Shown: one piece after another, positions 36,313-45,145 of the stretch
Layout of the letters: each line of letters opens with the position of its first letter
Numbering within the stretch: the stretch's first letter is position 1
Assembly (NCBI RefSeq): GCF_000026145.1
Contig: NC_009445.1
Coordinates: forward strand, 1,426,001 to 1,490,000
Source: Bradyrhizobium sp. ORS 278
GTDB lineage: Bacteria > Pseudomonadota > Alphaproteobacteria > Rhizobiales > Xanthobacteraceae
DNA: 64,000 bases
Direction: 5' to 3'
The notes under the pieces: generated by a model
What the model was told of the DNA's origin: nothing
The model's database searches: none
Seen by the model: the letters and a program-made list of their open reading frames with translations, nothing else
Translations under genes and position numbers: made by a program

Positions 36313-38787
36313 ATGAAAGTTGAGCTTAAGACCTTCCAAACTGATGCGGCGCTTAGCGTTATCGAAGAGATTGACGAGGCGAGGGTAGCGGTCGGCAAGG
36401 GTAAGCTGCAAGCGGTTGTATTGAGTGCTCCCACCGGGTCAGGAAAGACTATTACAGTCGCTGCTGTCATCGAGTGGATACTGAGCGGTGCGGATGGAGT
36501 CGTCGCGCGCCCCAACACCGTGTTTCTTTGGCTGTCCGACTCGCCCGAACTGAACAACCAGAGCGCAGCAAAGCTCATTGGCGCCTGTGAAAACGTGACC
36601 TTCAATAAGGTCATTATTGTGGAGAGCGAAACATTCGATGAGGAGCGCCTGCGAGCAGGTTACGTATACTTCATCAATACCCAACTGCTCGGGAAAGATA
36701 AGTTGTTAACGAAGGGGGGGGACAAGAAGAATTTCACTTTCTGGCAGACCGTCGCTAACACCGTCAGTGCCTCTCCAATGGACTTTATCTTAGTAATCGA
36801 TGAGGCTCATCGCGGCGCGAGCGTGGCGGAACGAACTCGCAAGCCAATCATGCAGAAATTCATTACCGGCTCCGAGGAAGACGGTTTGCCACCTGTTCCA
36901 CTCGTCCTTGGTATGAGTGCCACGCCGCAGCGTTTTACCGATCTGCTCGGAAATACGGCGCGGACTCAGCGTCCAGTTGGTATTACTGCGGAAATCGCTC
37001 GCGCAAGCGGACTGCTTAAGGATTTGATCGTTGTAACCTGCCCGAAGACAGGCGCTCAAAGTGATCTCACTCTCCTGGAGCAAGCGGCAAGCCGATGGAA
37101 GCAGTTTCGCGACAAGTGGTCTGAATATTGTGCAAGAGAGAAAGAGGCCGAGATAGTCCGGCCCGTACTCGTGGTTCAGGTGGAGGATGGCACAGAGACT
37201 GTATTGAGTCGTACTCCCCTCCATGAGGTAGTTAAAGTGGTCGAGCGACAAATAGGGTCGCTCGGGCCGAATGAGATTGTGCACTGTTTTCAAGAAAGGC
37301 AGGACATCACTTATGGCGGCAGAATCATCCGGCGCATCGATGCATCGCGGATACAAGATGCAGCAGAAGTCAAAGTGGTTCTGTTTAAGACTGCGTTGAC
37401 TACCGGTTGGGACTGTCCGCGAGCGGAAGTCATGATGAGCTTTCGTCGCGCGCAAGATCCAACAAGCATTGCTCAGCTTGTCGGTCGAATGATCCGTGCG
37501 CCACTCGCGAGAAGAGTTGAGAGTGATGAGCTTCTGAACACCGTTGATCTTTATCTCCCGCACTACGACTCTGATGCGTTGGAGCGAGTTTTGGCAAAGT
37601 TGCGAAGCCCTGATGAGCAGGAGGGGATGCCTTCCGAAGTAACAACGAAAGCGGTCGAATATTCTCGAAATGCTGATCTTGCCACTGTGTTCGCATCTCT
37701 GAGCAAATTGCCTACCTATAGCGTTAGTCGCGTGCCAAAGATGAGCGATGTGAAAAGGGCGTTGCGCTTGGCAGGAATGCTGGCGCATGTCGGAATAGAT
37801 GTCGATGCTGATGATGAAATCCGAGAGAGGCTGACTTCTAAGCTGAAGGACTTGCGCGATAACTGTGCCCTTGACGATCCTGCGTGGACACAGATTGTGA
37901 GTGATGGCAGTGGGATCGATGTTGACGTGACTGCCGTGGCTCTCGGAACCATGAGCGTGGCAAGTCGTCAAACTGATCGCATTGCTTTGTCCCCTGAAAA
38001 TATTGATCACCTGTTCGAGGAGGCGGGCCGCAGGCTCGCTCCGTCAGAAGGGCTTCATCGGACGTATTGGAAACGCTTTCATGATCGCGAGAATCCAGGT
38101 TTGGCAAAGGTTGAGCTGTTTGCTCTGATCCGCCGAGCGGGGACTCTTGCGCAAGTTGAAGATGTAGCGCGTAGTTGCTTCGACAGTTGGTGGCTGAAAA
38201 ACAAATCGAAGATTGCCGTCTTGCCCGCTTCGGAGAAGGCGCGCTTCCAGTTGCTCGTGCAAGCAAGCGGTAAAGCGGTGAGGCAGGAACTGGAGTTGCC
38301 GCTTACGATCGTCGAAAAGCCTGGCGCTCGGACATGGAAGAATCACTTGTTTGTCGATCTTGCTGGCAATTTCGCCGCAAATATGAATAGCTGGGAAGAG
38401 GATTGTTTAGAATGGGCGGCACAATCACCCGATTTCGTCTGTTGGCTGCGTAATTTACCCCGTCGTGAATGGGCGCTTTGTGTTCCCTATGAAAGCGGCG
38501 GGGAAAAGCCGTTCTATCCCGATTTTCTGATAGTACGAAAGTCTGGAACTTCATTCGTCGTGGATGTAATGGAACCGCACGACGATAGTCGGACCGATAC
38601 TTGGGCCAAAGTGAAGGGGCTTGCTAGCTTTGCGGATGAACACCATCTGGCGTTCGGGCGTTTAATGATTGGCCGAAAAAAGAACGGTGCTCTGCAATTT
38701 ATAGATGTGTCAGAAGCGAAGACGCGTGCGAAGGCTCGCAAGCTAGCAGCATCGGCGGACTTAGAATCACTCTTTGAGGATGCTTAA
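36313..38787 (+). CDS. res: Type III-like restriction helicase/endonuclease (Res subunit)
   Basis: 824 residues. Superfamily 2 helicase motifs: Walker A APTGSGKT (P40-T46), DEAH at 163-166 (VIDEAHRG), SATPQRF, and motif VI QLVGRMIR at 388-395. The C-terminal nuclease-like segment has Asp737 in FYPDFLIV followed by FVVDVMEPHDDS (D751, E754), where a canonical PD-(D/E)xK site would need a Lys after the second acid. Together with mod it should form an ATP-driven restriction complex, or a related defence complex if the nuclease site is inactive. Confidence 0.9.
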   Translation: MKVELKTFQTDAALSVIEEIDEARVAVGKGKLQAVVLSAPTGSGKTITVAAVIEWILSGADGVVARPNTVFLWLSDSPELNNQSAAKLIGACENVTFNKVIIVESETFDEERLRAGYVYFINTQLLGKDKLLTKGGDKKNFTFWQTVANTVSASPMDFILVIDEAHRGASVAERTRKPIMQKFITGSEEDGLPPVPLVLGMSATPQRFTDLLGNTARTQRPVGITAEIARASGLLKDLIVVTCPKTGAQSDLTLLEQAASRWKQFRDKWSEYCAREKEAEIVRPVLVVQVEDGTETVLSRTPLHEVVKVVERQIGSLGPNEIVHCFQERQDITYGGRIIRRIDASRIQDAAEVKVVLFKTALTTGWDCPRAEVMMSFRRAQDPTSIAQLVGRMIRAPLARRVESDELLNTVDLYLPHYDSDALERVLAKLRSPDEQEGMPSEVTTKAVEYSRNADLATVFASLSKLPTYSVSRVPKMSDVKRALRLAGMLAHVGIDVDADDEIRERLTSKLKDLRDNCALDDPAWTQIVSDGSGIDVDVTAVALGTMSVASRQTDRIALSPENIDHLFEEAGRRLAPSEGLHRTYWKRFHDRENPGLAKVELFALIRRAGTLAQVEDVARSCFDSWWLKNKSKIAVLPASEKARFQLLVQASGKAVRQELELPLTIVEKPGARTWKNHLFVDLAGNFAANMNSWEEDCLEWAAQSPDFVCWLRNLPRREWALCVPYESGGEKPFYPDFLIVRKSGTSFVVDVMEPHDDSRTDTWAKVKGLASFADEHHLAFGRLMIGRKKNGALQFIDVSEAKTRAKARKLAASADLESLFEDA

Positions 38788-38801
38788 AAGGGGACGTCCA
38801 C

Positions 38802-38845
38802 TGACATTTTAGCGATGTTGGAATAAGAAACATCGCTGATTGTCA
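38802..38845. terminator. Inverted repeat at the island's right edge
   Basis: A 9-bp stem AGCGATGTT / AACATCGCT (38811-38819 and 38829-38837) is extended by TGACA / TGTCA at its outer ends. No T-run follows, so it may be a factor-assisted terminator of res or an island-border palindrome. Confidence 0.5.
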
Positions 38846-38896
38846 TGAGACCGGTTGTGTTGAAGCAATATCAGAACAAATAGCTTCAGCGTGAGG

Positions 38897-40081
38897 CTAC
38901 GCCATCCTCACCGCCAACCCCAGCGGCCCGCGAAACCCGAACCCGTGCCACCGCACGCTGGCCGCATCCACCAGCTCCATCTTCGGAAACCGCTCGAACA
39001 GCAGCGGCAGCAGGATGGCGCCGACGGTGCGGCGGGAGAGGTGGGCGCCGGCGCAGTGGTGGGGGCCGTTGCCGAAGGCCTGGTGGGGGTTGGGGTCGCG
39101 CAGCGCGTTGTAGTGCTCGCCGTCGGTGAACAGCTCCTCGTCGCGGTTGGCGGAGGCCTGGATGGTCATCACGGTGTCGCCCTTCGGGATCAGGCAGCCG
39201 CGGATCTCGGTGTCCTCCATCACCAGGCGTGAGCTCGCCTGGATCGGCGCCACCCAGCGCACGCCTTCCTCGAAGGCGGCGCGCCATGTGTTGTCCGCGC
39301 GCACGGCCTCCAACTGCTCCGGGTTGGTCAGCAGGCCGTAGAGGATCGTCAGCAGCGCGTCGCGCGGCTCGTTGATGCCGCCGCCGATCGCGATCTTGAT
39401 GTTGGCGATGATCTGGCTCTCGGGGATCGGGTTCTTCGCGTTGACCATGAAGGAGAGCGCAGAGGAATCCGGCTCCGCCCTGACACGCTCCATGTTGGCG
39501 CGGATGCAGCGGTCCATCTCGGCATTGGCGCGGTCGCTGGCGTCGAACGGACCCGGCGTCCAGCCGAAATTGCCGGCGCCGTCGATCAGGGTCTGCGACC
39601 AGCGCTGCATCTCCTCGTCGCTGGCATCCGGCACGCCCATCACTTCAGCGAGGATGCGCGCGGCCAGCGGGCCGGCGAGCGCCGGGAACAGATCGACGGT
39701 CTCGCCGCGCGGCAGCCGGTCGAGATACTCATTGGCGAACTTCGTGTAGAGCGGCTCCCAGACGGCTTCGATCGTCTTCGGCATCAAGGCCGGCATCATC
39801 GCCATGCGCTCGGCGCGGTGCTCGTCGTGATCCTTGCGCATCAGGGTGTGCGCGAGGAAGGCGCGCTTCATCGGCGTGTTCGGATCGTCGGACGAGAACA
39901 GCGCCGCATTGTCCTTCACATATTTCGTGTCGGCCGCCTTGGTGAGGAACGTCCGGCCCACCGACTTGACGCGCAGCACCGGCGCTTCGCGGCGCAGGCG
40001 CTGGTAGATCGGGTAGGGATCGCGCGTCAGCTCGGCGATGGTGATGGTCTCGTCGAGAGGAGCCAGGCTTGCGGTCAGCAT
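38897..40081 (-). CDS. Cytochrome P450
   Basis: 394 residues, typical of soluble bacterial P450s. The haem loop AFGNGPHHCAGAHLSRR carries the axial Cys343, and the ExxR pair is E272/R275. In the I-helix the segment AIGGGINEPRDAL has Pro239 after Glu238 where most P450s have Thr, so oxygen activation may differ from the textbook pair. No ferredoxin or reductase gene is adjacent, so electrons must come from elsewhere. The substrate is unknown. GC content returns to the local norm here. Confidence 0.94.
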   Translation of the reverse strand: MLTASLAPLDETITIAELTRDPYPIYQRLRREAPVLRVKSVGRTFLTKAADTKYVKDNAALFSSDDPNTPMKRAFLAHTLMRKDHDEHRAERMAMMPALMPKTIEAVWEPLYTKFANEYLDRLPRGETVDLFPALAGPLAARILAEVMGVPDASDEEMQRWSQTLIDGAGNFGWTPGPFDASDRANAEMDRCIRANMERVRAEPDSSALSFMVNAKNPIPESQIIANIKIAIGGGINEPRDALLTILYGLLTNPEQLEAVRADNTWRAAFEEGVRWVAPIQASSRLVMEDTEIRGCLIPKGDTVMTIQASANRDEELFTDGEHYNALRDPNPHQAFGNGPHHCAGAHLSRRTVGAILLPLLFERFPKMELVDAASVRWHGFGFRGPLGLAVRMA

Positions 40082-40275
40082 GGGGCGCTCCTGTGAGGTG
40101 CGGGCCGGCGCGGCGGTGATGACGACGATAGGGGCGGGGGTGGCGCCGTCAATGCTGGTGCACTACGGATCTGAACGTCGACGGATCGCCCCCGTTCCGC
40201 GGCGCACGCGTGGTGCACCGCACCTGATGCGATGCTGCGACGGCGTGCGATGCGATAGGGGGATCGTATCTCCTT

Positions 40276-40357
40276 CAGCAACGTCATGGCCGAGCCTTCG
40301 CCGCGCCGAAGCGGCTACGGCCGCGCAGGCGGGACAGGCCCGGCCATGACGTTGCTG
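40276..40357. repeat. Palindromic intergenic repeat, family B (short form)
   Basis: Ends CAGCAACGTCATGGCC and GGCCATGACGTTGCTG are perfect complements, with CCGCGCCGAAGCGGC inside. The central GTGGATG block of the longer family B copies is missing. Confidence 0.8.
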
Positions 40358-40419
40358 AGAGAGAAGCGAGTTCGGACTGCAATCGCCGCAGGTGGTTTTC
40401 CGCGCGGAGCGGCCGGTGG

Positions 40420-40959
40420 TCAGTAGCGGCCGCCGCTGCGTTCCTGCTGCTTGATCCAGTCGGACAATGTCTTGGGCGCGGCGACGGCGGCGCCGGAGCG
40501 CGATGGCTTCGGCGTCGAACCGCGGCCGCTTCCGCTGTTCGCCTCCGCGGGCGCGCGTGGCCGCAGAGCGGCATGGGGGCTCGCGCCGCCACGCGACGCC
40601 GCGGCGAGCCTATCGGCTTCCTCCTTCTCCAGCCGCAGCTTGCGCAGCCGTTCCATCTTTTCGCGCTCGGGATCGGGCGGCGGCGGCGGCAACTCGCGCT
40701 GGCGGGCTTCCTCGGCGGAGATCAGCAGCGCCTTGATGGCGGGCTCGCCGAGCGCCTTGCACGCCTCGAGGCGGTGCAGGCCCTCGACCAGCACGAAATG
40801 ATCCTTGTCGCGGCGGACGAGGATGGGCTCGCGCTGGCCGGACTCCAGAATGCTCTCGGCGAGTTCATCGACCAGCTCCGGCTTCAGCGCTTTGCGCTTC
40901 TTGTCGGGAACGTGGATCTTGTCGATCGGGAAGCTTTCCGGTGCGGACACGTGCGACAC
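40420..40959 (-). CDS. ParB-like N-terminal domain protein
   Basis: About 179 residues from a GTG at 40957-40959. The ParB/sulfiredoxin-like core is FPIDKIHVPDKKRKALKPEL, then ESILESGQREPILVRRD and FVLVEGLHRLEACKALGEPA. A charged coiled-coil segment (PDPEREKMERLRKLRLEKEE) and an Ala/Ser/Pro-rich tail follow. It lacks the HTH and dimerisation domains of chromosomal ParB, so plasmid-type or CTPase partition functions are unlikely. The start is uncertain; another in-frame GTG is at 40948-40950. Confidence 0.8.
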   Translation of the reverse strand: MSHVSAPESFPIDKIHVPDKKRKALKPELVDELAESILESGQREPILVRRDKDHFVLVEGLHRLEACKALGEPAIKALLISAEEARQRELPPPPPDPEREKMERLRKLRLEKEEADRLAAASRGGASPHAALRPRAPAEANSGSGRGSTPKPSRSGAAVAAPKTLSDWIKQQERSGGRY

Positions 40960-41089
40960 TCCGTCAGGGCGCCCTCTTGGGCGCGTGCGTGTCCAATGCC
41001 GCGGTCGGACAGAGTCACGATCGCCAAGGCGGACACGCGAGGCGTACAATAGGGACATTCCGGCGGTTGCCGCAAGCAGCGGCGCGCTT

Positions 41090-41130
41090 GGCAAGGGAGC
41101 GACTGGCAAGGGAGCGACTGGCAAGGGAGC
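41090..41130 (+). repeat. Tandem 15-bp repeat upstream of the VOC gene
   Basis: The unit GGCAAGGGAGCGACT occurs at 41090-41104 and 41105-41119 and then partly at 41120-41130. Each copy holds an AAGGGAG ribosome-site-like core; the last one is 5-6 bases before the VOC start codon. Confidence 0.85.
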
Positions 41131-41135
41131 ATCGC

Positions 41136-41522
41136 ATGCTTCTGTGGACGATCATCGGCGTGGCCGACGTGGCCCGCAGCGTCGCGTGGTATCAAGCGCT
41201 GCTGGGCCTGCGAGAGATCCCGCCTGCGCATGATTATTTCGGGCAGGTCATCGCCGACGACGGCACCGTGCTGCTGTGCTGCCACGCCTGGGGCGCGCAT
41301 GAGCATCCGTCGCTGACGTCGCCGCAGGCGGCCGCTCCCGGCAACGGGCTGTTGCTGTTCTTCCGGCTCGCGGCGTTCGACGACGCCTTGCAGCGCGCGC
41401 GGCGGCTCGTTGAGGCGCTCGACGAGGAGCCGCACCGCAATCCCAACACGGGAACTCTCGAATTCGCGCTGCGCGATCCCGACGGCTATTGCGTCACGGT
41501 CAGCGCGGCGACGGCTTGCTGA
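41136..41522 (+). CDS. Glyoxalase/bleomycin-resistance (VOC) family protein
   Basis: 128 residues of the vicinal-oxygen-chelate fold: LWTIIGVADVARSVAWYQAL with GLREIPP, then HRNPNTGTLEFALRDPDGYC near the C-terminus. Members include glyoxalases, dioxygenases and antibiotic-binding proteins; the chemistry here is unknown. The ATG at 41136 follows three tandem ribosome-site-like repeats. The region upstream of it is not part of the protein, although the frame is open. Confidence 0.9.
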   Translation: MLLWTIIGVADVARSVAWYQALLGLREIPPAHDYFGQVIADDGTVLLCCHAWGAHEHPSLTSPQAAAPGNGLLLFFRLAAFDDALQRARRLVEALDEEPHRNPNTGTLEFALRDPDGYCVTVSAATAC

Positions 41523-41631
41523 GCGACGGGAACTCCGCCGGCGGGCGGCGCGGCGGCCCGCGACGGCGAAAGTCGCTCGCGTGTCAATCGAGGCTGCTAT
41601 GCTGCATCGCCCCAACAGGAGGATGACGCTG

Positions 41632-42612
41632 ATGAAGACACGCTCGCTCGTGGCCATGCTGGCCGGATTGGCCTTCGCGCTGCCGACCGTTGCTGTCGCC
41701 GAGGACGCGCCGGTCGAGCAGCAGCTCGTCGACGCGATGAACAAGGTGTTCGGCGTGCACGCCGGATTCCGCGCCAATCACGCCAAGGGCGTGGTGGTCG
41801 AGGGCAAGTTCAAGCCGTCGGCGGAGGCGGCCGGCTTGAGCAAGGCGGCGCTGTTCAGCGGGGCGGAGATCCCGGTGACGGTGCGGTTCTCCGATTCCAC
41901 CGGCGTGCCGAATTTGCCGGACGGCTCGGGCGATGCCAATCCGCACGGCATGGCGGTGAAGTTTCATCTCGCCGACGGCAGCGACGTCGACCTCGTGATC
42001 AACTCGCTGAAGTTCTTCCCCGTCTCGACGGCGGCGGAGCTGCGCGACCTGTTCCTGGCGATCGCCGACAGCGGGCCGAACGCGGCCAAGCCGACCAGGC
42101 TCGATCAGTTCATCGGCAGCCATCCGTCGGCGCCGGCCGCGCTCGGCACCATCGCGACGCCGGACAGCTTTGCCGACGAGGCCTATTTCGGCGTCAACGC
42201 CTTCGTGCTCGTGAACAAGGACGGCGCGAGGCAGGCGGTGCGCTGGCAGATGCTGCCGCAGAAGGTGGTGCATCTCGACAAGGACGACGCCGCCAGGCGC
42301 GCGCCGGACTTCCTGATGGCCGAGCTGCCGGCGCGGCTGAAGCAGGGGTCCGTGACCTTCCGCTTCATGGCGCAGCTCGCGGCCGCCGGCGACGATACCA
42401 AGGATCCGGCCAAGCCGTGGCCCGACGACCGCAAGCTGGTCGAGCTCGGCGTGCTCACGATCGACAAGGCGGTCGACGACAGCGACGCCGCGCAGAAGAA
42501 GCTCCTGTTCCTGCCGAGCCAGCTCACCGACGGCATCGAGGCCTCCGACGATCCGATGATCGACATCCGCAGCGCCGCCTACGCGATCTCGTTCTCGCGG
42601 CGCAATCCGTGA
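41632..42612 (+). CDS. Periplasmic catalase-related protein (SrpA-like)
   Basis: 326 residues. The ATG at 41632 is chosen because AGGAGG ends 9 bases before it, while the upstream ATG at 41623 has no spacing. A clear signal peptide (MKTRSLVAMLAGLAFALPTV, cut after AVA) directs export. The mini-catalase core shows NHAKGVVVEGKFKPS (distal His), VTVRFSDSTG, GDANPHGMAVKFHL, and a C-terminal RSAAYAISFSRRNP (proximal Tyr). It probably acts as a haem peroxidase or weak catalase in the periplasm. Confidence 0.92.
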   Translation: MKTRSLVAMLAGLAFALPTVAVAEDAPVEQQLVDAMNKVFGVHAGFRANHAKGVVVEGKFKPSAEAAGLSKAALFSGAEIPVTVRFSDSTGVPNLPDGSGDANPHGMAVKFHLADGSDVDLVINSLKFFPVSTAAELRDLFLAIADSGPNAAKPTRLDQFIGSHPSAPAALGTIATPDSFADEAYFGVNAFVLVNKDGARQAVRWQMLPQKVVHLDKDDAARRAPDFLMAELPARLKQGSVTFRFMAQLAAAGDDTKDPAKPWPDDRKLVELGVLTIDKAVDDSDAAQKKLLFLPSQLTDGIEASDDPMIDIRSAAYAISFSRRNP

Positions 42613-43221
42613 GCGGTTCGCGGCGCGTGAGCGCTGCGACGACGCGCGGGCCGCGAATGCGGATGCATTGCGGCCCCGCTTGCCGGACCCCGCCGTGGGA
42701 TCGGTGAGGTCTCGCCACATTCGCTGGCATTGCGGCGCGGCCGCGCCATCTTTTGTCCTGATCGATGGCGCCGCGCCCGGCGCATGATCACCGCGCGGCG
42801 TTGCCGACGCGCATCATCACCGGCGCCGGATGTCGTGCTGACGGCACACCGATCCAAATGCGACTGCAACATCGCGTGTAGCAACCGAAGCGAGTAGTTC
42901 GTCGCGCCCGGCCGGACTCATCAGGAGCGGCGATCGCGAAACGCCCTGTGGCAAGCGGTCTGACGGCATCGCGCGGCGTCTGCGTTTGCCTGCTAACGAT
43001 CGGCGCGGCCCGCGTGATCGACGCACTCTGCGACGTAATCGTGTCGCGCCGCTTGTTTTCGCCTGAATCCTGCATCTTCGCTGCAACACTCCAAACGGAA
43101 TGTTTGACGGCGGATCGTCGGGAACCGCATTCCCTAGCAATGACAATTTTCAATTCAGATCGCGACACAATCCGACCCTCCTGATGCGGCCGTCGCTTGT
43201 TGCGGCACGTGTTCAGGAGTT
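42613..43221. other. Long intergenic region before the Omp gene
   Basis: 609 bp without a credible gene. A short stretch near 42927-42946 (GCGGCGATCGCGAAACGCCC) matches a core block of the family D repeat and may be a remnant. The rest probably holds the promoter of the outer-membrane protein gene, which I cannot delimit. Confidence 0.45.
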
Positions 43222-44988
43222 ATGAGTTCGATGCGTCGCGTATTTGGCGTGTGTCTTTGCCTATCGACTTTCGCAGGTAGTACGACATCGGTCTGGGCGA
43301 CTGATCTTGCCCTGCCACCACCTCTCCCGCCGCCGGATGTGTTCGCCTACAGGTGGAGCGGCTGCCACGCCGGCGCCAACGCCGGCATGGCGTGGTCGCG
43401 CCAGCAGCAGAACTGGAGCCAGCTCGCCAATGCCGGCGCCGCGCCCGCGCAGCCTGCTCCGCAGCCGGTCGGCAACGTCAACAATCCGCCGCCGGCAAAT
43501 CCGCCGGTGGTTGCGAATCCCCCGCCGAACCCGCCGCCGCCGAACAACCCTGGCGGGAACAATGGCGGAGGCAAGCCGCCCACCAACAAGCCGCCGCACT
43601 ACGGCGATCACGGCGGCGGCTGGTGGAAGCCGGGCAAGCCCTATCACGGCGACAAGGATCATGATTGGGCGAACGGCAAGCCGCCGTACAAGCACGACCA
43701 CGATAAGTACGACCACGACAAGCATGATCACGACAAGTACGATCATGACAAATACGATCACGACGACCATCATTGGCCACAGGTCGGGTCGAAAGGTGGC
43801 GACAAGCCGTCATGGCCCTGGCAGACGCCGTACAAGGACAAGGACGACAAGGACAAGTACGACAACTACAAGGACGTCAAGTACAGCGACAACTGGTTCG
43901 GCAAGACGCACGACGACGACCATGACAAGTCGCGCGGCTGGTCGCAGCTGCAGTCCAGCGGCTATTCCGACCGGTCCTCCTGGCTCAGCCGCGACAAGGA
44001 CGACGACAAGAAGGGCGGCGGCTGGGGCGGCAAGAAGGACGATGGCTATGACAAGCCTTCGTTCGGCTGGTCGAAGCAGCCGGCGAAGGACGGACACGAC
44101 AGCTACGCCTGGATAAAGCCGGATCATCACGACGACGACAAGCATGGCGGCGGTTACGGCTGGGGCGGCAAGCCGCGCGACGATGACGACGGCAAGGGCG
44201 GCTATGGCGGCAAGCCGGACAAGGATCATTGGGAGCACCACGGCGGCAATGATGATCACGGCGGCTGGCCGTATCACCCGGGCAAGCCGGGCTGGCCGCC
44301 GAAGAACCCGCCGCCGAAAAATCCCCCGCCGCAGGGCAACAACAATCCGCCTGCGCAGAATCCTCCCGCGCAGAATCCTCCTGTCCAGAATCCGCCCCCG
44401 GTCGCGGGTGGCGGCAATGTCGCGCCGCTGCCGGTGGCGGCCGTGCAGATCCCGACCGCCATGTCCAGCAATGGCAGCGACGTCGTCGGCGGACTGCAGC
44501 TCGGCTGCGATTATCAGCTCGACCGGTTCGTCGTCGGCATCCAGGCGATGGCCGATCTCGGCAACATCAACGTGTCCGGCCCGCTCGCGCCCGGGCTGAC
44601 GCTGAACACGCGCACCAGCAATCTCTATACGGCCACCGTGCGCGCCGGCTATCTCGTGACGCCGGAGATCCTCGCCTATGTCCGCGGCGGCGCGGCGTGG
44701 ACGCGGACCACCGTCGGGGTTGCCAACACCGCCACCGGACAGTCCGCCAGCGTCGCGTTCAACCGCAGCGGCTGGACGGTGGGCGCCGGCGTCGAGTGGA
44801 TGTTCGCCCGCAACTGGTCGGCCTTCGCCGAATACGACTACGCCGATTTCGGCACCGCCACCGGCGTGCTGCCGGGCGCGGCCGCGATCACCGGCGGGCC
44901 GAACGTCGTCAGCCAGAAGACGCAGCTCCACACCGCGATGATCGGTGTGAACTACCGGTTCGAGATGCTGTCGCGCGCCGGCCGCTGA
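43222..44988 (+). CDS. Omp25-like outer-membrane barrel with giant His/Asp/Lys/Gly-rich insert
   Basis: About 588 residues. A signal peptide (RRVFGVCLCLSTFAGSTTSV, cut after WA) precedes DLALPPPLPPP and the first barrel-like strand (YRWSGCHAGANAGMAWS). Residues about 60-410 are low complexity: Pro/Asn-rich ends, a KYDHDKHDHDKYDHDK run, and Gly/Lys/Asp/Trp segments. From about 412 on, the remaining strands of an Omp25/RopB-type eight-stranded barrel follow (VGGLQLGCDYQLDRF, SWSAFAEYDYADFG-like segments, ending MIGVNYRFEML). The insert sits where an external loop should be. A second ATG at 43231 is better spaced from AGGAG. Confidence 0.85.
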   Translation: MSSMRRVFGVCLCLSTFAGSTTSVWATDLALPPPLPPPDVFAYRWSGCHAGANAGMAWSRQQQNWSQLANAGAAPAQPAPQPVGNVNNPPPANPPVVANPPPNPPPPNNPGGNNGGGKPPTNKPPHYGDHGGGWWKPGKPYHGDKDHDWANGKPPYKHDHDKYDHDKHDHDKYDHDKYDHDDHHWPQVGSKGGDKPSWPWQTPYKDKDDKDKYDNYKDVKYSDNWFGKTHDDDHDKSRGWSQLQSSGYSDRSSWLSRDKDDDKKGGGWGGKKDDGYDKPSFGWSKQPAKDGHDSYAWIKPDHHDDDKHGGGYGWGGKPRDDDDGKGGYGGKPDKDHWEHHGGNDDHGGWPYHPGKPGWPPKNPPPKNPPPQGNNNPPAQNPPAQNPPVQNPPPVAGGGNVAPLPVAAVQIPTAMSSNGSDVVGGLQLGCDYQLDRFVVGIQAMADLGNINVSGPLAPGLTLNTRTSNLYTATVRAGYLVTPEILAYVRGGAAWTRTTVGVANTATGQSASVAFNRSGWTVGAGVEWMFARNWSAFAEYDYADFGTATGVLPGAAAITGGPNVVSQKTQLHTAMIGVNYRFEMLSRAGR

Positions 44989-45017
44989 TCGCGCGCGTCG
45001 CGGCTCTCGGTCATGAC

Positions 45018-45050
45018 AAGGCCGCCTGGTTCGTCCAGGCGGCCTTTTGC
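45018..45050 (+). terminator. Rho-independent-type terminator after the Omp gene
   Basis: A 12-bp perfect stem AAGGCCGCCTGG / CCAGGCGGCCTT with a 5-nt loop, followed by TTGC TGTT. It lies 30 bp after the stop codon. Confidence 0.75.
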
Positions 45051-45145
45051 TGTTGCCGAACCGGCGGCTGGCCTGCATTGAACGTTTCGGCGTCGCGCGT
45101 GGACACATGGATCCGGCCGCGTGAACGGCAGACGGAGGATTTCGC

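Noticed and set aside
42948..43184. A 78-residue ORF in the gap before the Omp gene
   Set aside because: No ribosome site and no family resemblance; it overlaps a probable repeat remnant and the likely promoter region.
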